From NCBI GenBank assembly GCA_905233965.1, contig CAJOFG010000097.1:2598-12164 (forward strand): 9,567 nucleotides of DNA. The letters run 5' to 3'. The DNA is from an uncultured Selenomonadaceae bacterium (lineage in GTDB: Bacteria; Bacillota; Negativicutes; Selenomonadales; Selenomonadaceae). The position numbers were made by a program, and so were the translations under genes. Below the pieces are notes generated by a model. That model was not told the DNA's origin and searched no databases. It saw nothing but the letters and a program-made list of their open reading frames with translations. Below are positions 5,442-9,567 of the stretch, in pieces (positions within the stretch are counted from its first letter, which is position 1; every line of letters starts with the position of its first letter).

Positions 5442-8078
5442 TTGAGTACAGAAAAAAATATTTCCAAAGTTTACGAGCCGCAAAATTTTGAGCGCGACAT
5501 TTACAAAAAGTGGGAGGACGACAAAAATTTTCACACCGAAACAAATTTTCCCGGCGAACCTTACAGCATCGTAATTCCTCCGCCGAACGTCACCGGGCAA
5601 CTTCACATGGGACACGCACTCGATAATACTTTGCAGGATATTTTGATTCGCTATCACCGGATGCGCGGCGACAATACTTTGTGGATGCCGGGTTGCGACC
5701 ATGCCGGAATTGCGACGCAGGCAAGAGTTGAGGCGGCACTTCGCGAAGAGGGAACAGACCGCTGCAAACTCGGACGCGAAAAATTTTTGGAGCGCGTTTG
5801 GAAATGGAAAGAGGAATACGGCAGCCGGATTATGTATCAGCTCCGGACTTTGGGCGCGAGTTGCGATTGGGATCGCGAACGTTTTACAATGGACGAGGGT
5901 TGCTCCGCCGCCGTCAAAAAAGTTTTCGTCACGCTTTACAACGAAGGTTTGATTTATCGCGGAAAGAGAATCACCAACCGCTGCCCGAAATGCAATACGG
6001 CAATTTCCGACATCGAAGTCGAACACGTCACCGAACAGGGAAAACTTTGGCACTTGCGCTACAAATTTAAAGACAGCGATGAGTTTATCGAAATTGCGAC
6101 GACGCGTCCGGAAACAATGCTTGGCGATACCGGAGTTGCCGTCCACCCGGACGACGAGCGGTATAAAAAATTTGTCGGGCGCACTTTGATTTTGCCGGTC
6201 GTCAATCGGGAAATTCCGCTCTTTGCCGACGAATACGTCGATAAAGAATTCGGAACCGGCGCGGTCAAAGTTACTCCGGCGCATGACCCGAACGATTTTG
6301 AAATGGGACTTCGCCACAACCTTGAGCAAATTGTCGTAATCAACAACGACGGAACGATGGCTGACGGTCTGGGAAAATATTCCGGGCTTGACAGGTACGA
6401 GTGCAGAAAAATTCTTGTCGAAGATTTGAAAGCCGCCGGCGTTTTGGTTTCGGAAGAAAATCACGAGCACGCGGTCGGGCATTGTTCCCGGTGCGGCACG
6501 ACGGTTGAGCCGTTGGTCGGTATTCAGTGGTTCGTAAAAATGGAAGAGCTTGCAAAGCCGGCAATCGACGCGGTGAAGTCCGGCGAATTAAAATTCGTTC
6601 CGGAGCGTTTCACAAAAATTTATATCAACTGGCTTGAAAATATTCGCGACTGGTGCATAAGCCGGCAACTTTGGTGGGGACACAGAATCCCGGCGTGGTA
6701 CTGCGACGACTGCGGAGAGATGACGGTTGCGGAGGACGTTCACGAATGTCCGAAATGTCACGGAAAAAATTTGCACCAAGATGAAGATGTTCTCGATACC
6801 TGGTTCAGCTCCGCGCTCTGGCCTTTCTCGACGATGGGCTGGCCGGAAGAAACGCCGGAGTTGAAAAAATATTATCCGACGAGTGTTTTGGTTACCGGCT
6901 ACGATATAATTTTCTTCTGGGTCGCCCGAATGGTTATGATGGGTTTGAAATTTCGCGGCAAAGTTCCTTTCCGAAATGTTTTCATTCACGGACTTGTTCG
7001 CGACGAGCAGGGAAGGAAAATGTCCAAGTCGCTCGGCAACGGCATAGATCCGGTCGAAGTCATCGAAAAGCACGGCGCGGACTCTCTCCGGTTCATGCTC
7101 GTCACCGGCAACACGCCCGGAAACGATTTGCGTTTTTCGTGGAAGCGTGTTGAGTCAGCCGGAAACTTCGCGAACAAAATTTGGAATGCGTCAAGATTTT
7201 TGCTGATGAATTTGGAAAACTTCGACGCGAATTTTAAGCCGGACGAAAAAGATTTTGAAACGGCGGACAAATGGATAATTTCCCGGCTGAATCGAACGGC
7301 GCAAGGTGTCACGGAAAATTTGGACAAGTTTGAACTCGGCGAAGCGGCGCGTTTGATGTACGACTTCATTTGGTCTGAATTTTGCGATTGGTATATCGAG
7401 CTCACGAAGTCCCGGCTGTACGGTGATGACGTTCGCGCGAAACAAACCGCGCTTTACGTTTTGAATGACGTTTTGGAAAAATCTTTGCGCCTGTTGCATC
7501 CGTTCATGCCGTTCCTCACCGAAGTTATCCGTCAAAAATTGCCGAACGCCGAAGGAAGTATCATGCTTGCCGAATGGGTCAAGCCCGGAGAGTTTGACGA
7601 AAAATCCGAACGGCAAATGGAATCGATTGTCGAAGTGATAAAAGTTATTCGCAACTTGAAAAATGAAATCGGAATCGAGGCGCGCAAAAAAGCCGCCGTC
7701 ATTTTGAAAATTTCCGACTCCGACGTTGCCGAAACTTTGAAGGCGAACGAAAAATATATTTCCGAACTTGCCGCCGCCGACCCGATAACATTCGCCGACG
7801 AAAAACCGGATCACGCTTTAACCGGAGTTGCCGGCGGTGCGGAAATTTTCCTGCCGCTCAAAGATTTAATCGACACGGACAAAGAAATTTCCCGGTTGAC
7901 GAAAGAATTGGAAAAACTTCAAAAAGGAATCGCGATGACTGAAGGCAAATTGAAAAACGAAAATTTTGTCGCGAAAGCTCCGGCGCAAGTCGTGCAAGCC
8001 GAAAGAGAGAAACTTGCCGCCGCCCGCGAAAAAATTTCCAACGTCGAATCGCGTATCGAACAGTTGAAAAAATTATGA
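5442..8078 (+). CDS. valS: Valyl-tRNA synthetase
   Basis: This cytoplasmic class I aminoacyl-tRNA synthetase joins valine to tRNA-Val using ATP. At 878 residues it is the usual bacterial length. The HIGH motif is 'HMGH' (55-58) after 'PPPNVTG', and the KMSKS motif is intact at 526-530. The editing domain is present ('TTRPETMLGDT' from 220; 'GTGAVKVTPAHDPND' from 271) and should clear tRNA mischarged with threonine. Cysteine pairs at 181/184 and 348/351, and the four at 421, 424, 436 and 439, look like zinc-binding knuckles. The anticodon-binding helices follow from about 610, and the C-terminal coiled-coil arm typical of ValRS spans about 812-878. Translation starts at TTG, supported by a perfect GGAGG; the first internal Met lies inside the HIGH motif, so no later start can work. 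It overlaps folC by 4 bases. No T-box leader is present in the 44 bases upstream. Confidence 0.98.
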   Translation: MSTEKNISKVYEPQNFERDIYKKWEDDKNFHTETNFPGEPYSIVIPPPNVTGQLHMGHALDNTLQDILIRYHRMRGDNTLWMPGCDHAGIATQARVEAALREEGTDRCKLGREKFLERVWKWKEEYGSRIMYQLRTLGASCDWDRERFTMDEGCSAAVKKVFVTLYNEGLIYRGKRITNRCPKCNTAISDIEVEHVTEQGKLWHLRYKFKDSDEFIEIATTRPETMLGDTGVAVHPDDERYKKFVGRTLILPVVNREIPLFADEYVDKEFGTGAVKVTPAHDPNDFEMGLRHNLEQIVVINNDGTMADGLGKYSGLDRYECRKILVEDLKAAGVLVSEENHEHAVGHCSRCGTTVEPLVGIQWFVKMEELAKPAIDAVKSGELKFVPERFTKIYINWLENIRDWCISRQLWWGHRIPAWYCDDCGEMTVAEDVHECPKCHGKNLHQDEDVLDTWFSSALWPFSTMGWPEETPELKKYYPTSVLVTGYDIIFFWVARMVMMGLKFRGKVPFRNVFIHGLVRDEQGRKMSKSLGNGIDPVEVIEKHGADSLRFMLVTGNTPGNDLRFSWKRVESAGNFANKIWNASRFLLMNLENFDANFKPDEKDFETADKWIISRLNRTAQGVTENLDKFELGEAARLMYDFIWSEFCDWYIELTKSRLYGDDVRAKQTALYVLNDVLEKSLRLLHPFMPFLTEVIRQKLPNAEGSIMLAEWVKPGEFDEKSERQMESIVEVIKVIRNLKNEIGIEARKKAAVILKISDSDVAETLKANEKYISELAAADPITFADEKPDHALTGVAGGAEIFLPLKDLIDTDKEISRLTKELEKLQKGIAMTEGKLKNENFVAKAPAQVVQAEREKLAAAREKISNVESRIEQLKKL

Positions 8079-9244
8079 CATACGAAGAAAGTTTAAAATA
8101 TCTCGACGGGCTTATCGGTTTCGGAATCCGGCCGGGCTTGGAGCGGATAAATTCCGTTCTGAGCCGGCTCGATTTTCCGCAAAAAAATTATCGCACCGTT
8201 CACGTCACCGGCACGAACGGCAAAGGTTCCGTTTCCGCAATGCTCGCCGCAATTTTGAAAGCCGACGGTCAAAATGTCGGCTTATTTACTTCCCCGCATT
8301 TGGAAAGTTACCGCGAAAGAATTTCAATCGGCGGCGAAAATATTTCCGAACAAGATTTTGCCGACGCAATCGACGCGGTGAAAAATACCGGAATCCGGGC
8401 GACGCATTTTGAAACTTTGACAGCCGCCGCATTTTTTCATTTCTCCCGGAAAAAAATTGACATTGCCGTTATCGAAGTCGGTATCGGCGGGACTTACGAC
8501 TCGACGAACGTTATCACGCCGGAAGTTTCGATTATAACGACGGTTGCGCGGGAGCATGAAAATATTTTGGGCGACTTGAAAAGTATCGCCGAAAACAAAG
8601 CCGGGATTATCAAGCCGAATGTTCCCGTCGTCACCGGAGCGAATGGTTTGCCGCTTGAAATTATTCGTGAGGTTGCGAAAAAAAATAATTCCGCGCTGTA
8701 CGACATTTCCGAACCGGCGAACGTCGAAACGAACTTGTCCGGCGAATTTCAAAAACTCAATGCGGCAATCGCAATTCGTGCGGCAAAAATTTTGGGCATC
8801 GACGACCGGACGATTGGAACCGGTTTGCTTGAAGTGAAACATCCGGGACGTTTTGAAATCGTGAAAAAAAATTCCGGGACAATCGTCATTGACGGGGCGC
8901 ACAATCCGCACGGCGCGAAAGCACTTCGTACAAGTTTGGACAAATATTTTCCGGCGGGAAATCGCGTTTGGATTTTCGGTGTGTTGTCCGACAAAAATTT
9001 TGACGAAATGATAAAAATTTTGTTCCGGCAAAACGATTTTGTAATCGTCACCCCTCCGAATTCCGAACGCGCCGAGCCGATTGAAAAGCTTTGCGAAATT
9101 TTGACGGCGAACGGAATAAAAAATATCGGCGCGGAAAAAAGATCCGATGCCGTGAAAAAATTTCTGACTTCCGACGCGGAAATAAAAATCGCCGCCGGCT
9201 CCCTGTATTTAATCGGCAACATAAGAAAGTTTTTGATTCAATGA
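8075..9244 (+). CDS. folC: Folylpolyglutamate synthase / dihydrofolate synthase
   Basis: This Mur-ligase family enzyme adds glutamate to dihydropteroate and/or to folates, using ATP, in the cytoplasm. Hallmarks: ATP-binding 'TGTNGKGS' (45-52), 'FTSPHLESYRERI' (71-83), 'EVGIGGTYDSTNV' (134-146), 'ENKAGIIKP' (173-181), 'HPGRFE' (256-261) and 'DGAHNPHG' (273-280), which is the start of the C-terminal domain. At 389 residues it is somewhat shorter than the common 420-440. The shortfall seems to lie around 205-225, between the central ATPase domain and 'LSGEFQKLNAA', where relatives usually have a longer loop and a 'HQ' in place of 'FQ'. 'GGTYDSTN' also differs from the commoner 'GGRLDATN'. ATG 8075 overlaps the valS stop and lacks a clear ribosome site, so it is likely coupled to valS. 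Whether it has both activities cannot be told from the sequence. Confidence 0.95.
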   Translation: MTYEESLKYLDGLIGFGIRPGLERINSVLSRLDFPQKNYRTVHVTGTNGKGSVSAMLAAILKADGQNVGLFTSPHLESYRERISIGGENISEQDFADAIDAVKNTGIRATHFETLTAAAFFHFSRKKIDIAVIEVGIGGTYDSTNVITPEVSIITTVAREHENILGDLKSIAENKAGIIKPNVPVVTGANGLPLEIIREVAKKNNSALYDISEPANVETNLSGEFQKLNAAIAIRAAKILGIDDRTIGTGLLEVKHPGRFEIVKKNSGTIVIDGAHNPHGAKALRTSLDKYFPAGNRVWIFGVLSDKNFDEMIKILFRQNDFVIVTPPNSERAEPIEKLCEILTANGIKNIGAEKRSDAVKKFLTSDAEIKIAAGSLYLIGNIRKFLIQ

Positions 9245-9567
9245 GCGTTGAAGTTTATTTTTTGAACCTGAAAAATTTTCTCGACCGCCCGATTGAAAAA
9301 TATTTGTACCTCTTCGACGACGAACGCCGGGAAAAAATTTTGCGTTACAAATTTTTGGCGGACAGGAACCGGACGATTTGGGCGGAACTTTCGGCGCGGA
9401 GTATTGCCGCAAAAAAATTGTCGCGTTCAATCGAAGAAGTTTCAATCGTTCGCGACAAAAACGGCAAGCCTTACCTTTCGGAAGGCGACTTGAAAATAAG
9501 TTTGGCGCACAGTAAAAATTGGGCGGCGGTGAGTATCGGCGAAGTTGAAAACGGTGTTGACGTTGAG
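9241..9567 (+). CDS. 4'-phosphopantetheinyl transferase, N-terminal part (3' end outside window)
   Basis: An open frame of 109 codons starts at ATG 9241, overlaps the folC stop by 4 bases and runs off the window. It matches the N-terminal half of Sfp-type phosphopantetheinyl transferases, which move the phosphopantetheine arm of coenzyme A onto a serine of acyl or peptidyl carrier proteins. Visible signs are 'NGKPYL' (74-79), 'ISLAHSKNWAAVSIG' (86-100; compare the family's 'N-S-H-S' segment) and 'GVDVE' (105-109), whose Asp and Glu bind the magnesium ion. The window ends right after that Glu, so the third metal ligand and the 'WxxKEA' motif cannot be checked. With no strong ribosome site, translation is probably coupled to folC. 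Whether it serves fatty-acid ACP or a secondary-metabolism carrier cannot be decided; no carrier-protein gene lies in the window. Confidence 0.9.
   Translation, partial: MSVEVYFLNLKNFLDRPIEKYLYLFDDERREKILRYKFLADRNRTIWAELSARSIAAKKLSRSIEEVSIVRDKNGKPYLSEGDLKISLAHSKNWAAVSIGEVENGVDVE

Noticed and set aside
5406..6482. Long antisense open frame across the first third of valS
   Set aside because: It is opposite conserved ValRS sequence including the HIGH motif, with no ribosome site and no recognisable domain. It is a by-product of codon choice.
383..9567. Very frequent AAAATTT and CCGG words throughout the genes
   Set aside because: They follow from favoured codons (AAA ATT TTG, GAA ATT TTC, CCG GAA, GCC GGC) and show no placement tied to gene borders.

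Overview
The window is protein-coding almost from end to end, and every gene lies on the + strand. G+C looks to be in the mid-40s by eye. Strong GGAGG ribosome sites, the valS-folC order and the protein sequences suggest a Firmicutes-type bacterium. Negativicutes (Selenomonas-like) is my best guess, made from sequence style rather than any database match.

Region 1 (1-5397) is a signalling locus. It opens with the C-terminal part of a family 3 (amino-acid type) solute-binding protein. Next comes a 1410-residue hybrid histidine kinase with two membrane-anchored Cache sensors, a HisKA/HATPase core, a receiver and two tandem Hpt domains. A double-receiver response regulator overlaps the kinase stop by 4 bases. 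The first Cache domain carries the residue pattern of amino-acid sensors, which fits the neighbouring binding protein. The likely phosphate path is His742 to Asp1042 to His1198 in the kinase, then Asp60 of the regulator. No DNA-binding output domain is visible, so the output of the pathway is unknown.

This region shows partial decay or rebuilding in three places. The linker between the two sensors looks like a dead HisKA helix pair. The second Hpt has lost its phospho-accepting histidine. The second receiver of the regulator is cut by an in-frame TAA, with the rest of the domain still open after it.

Region 2 (5398-9567) is a housekeeping run: valS (valyl-tRNA synthetase, TTG start), folC (folylpolyglutamate/dihydrofolate synthase) and the start of a 4'-phosphopantetheinyl transferase that runs off the window. 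These three are linked by 4-base ATGA overlaps and look translationally coupled. Only 44 bases separate the signalling locus from valS. I see no terminator, promoter or T-box there. No RNA genes, mobile elements or CRISPR arrays were seen, and no gene-free stretch longer than about 45 bases exists.
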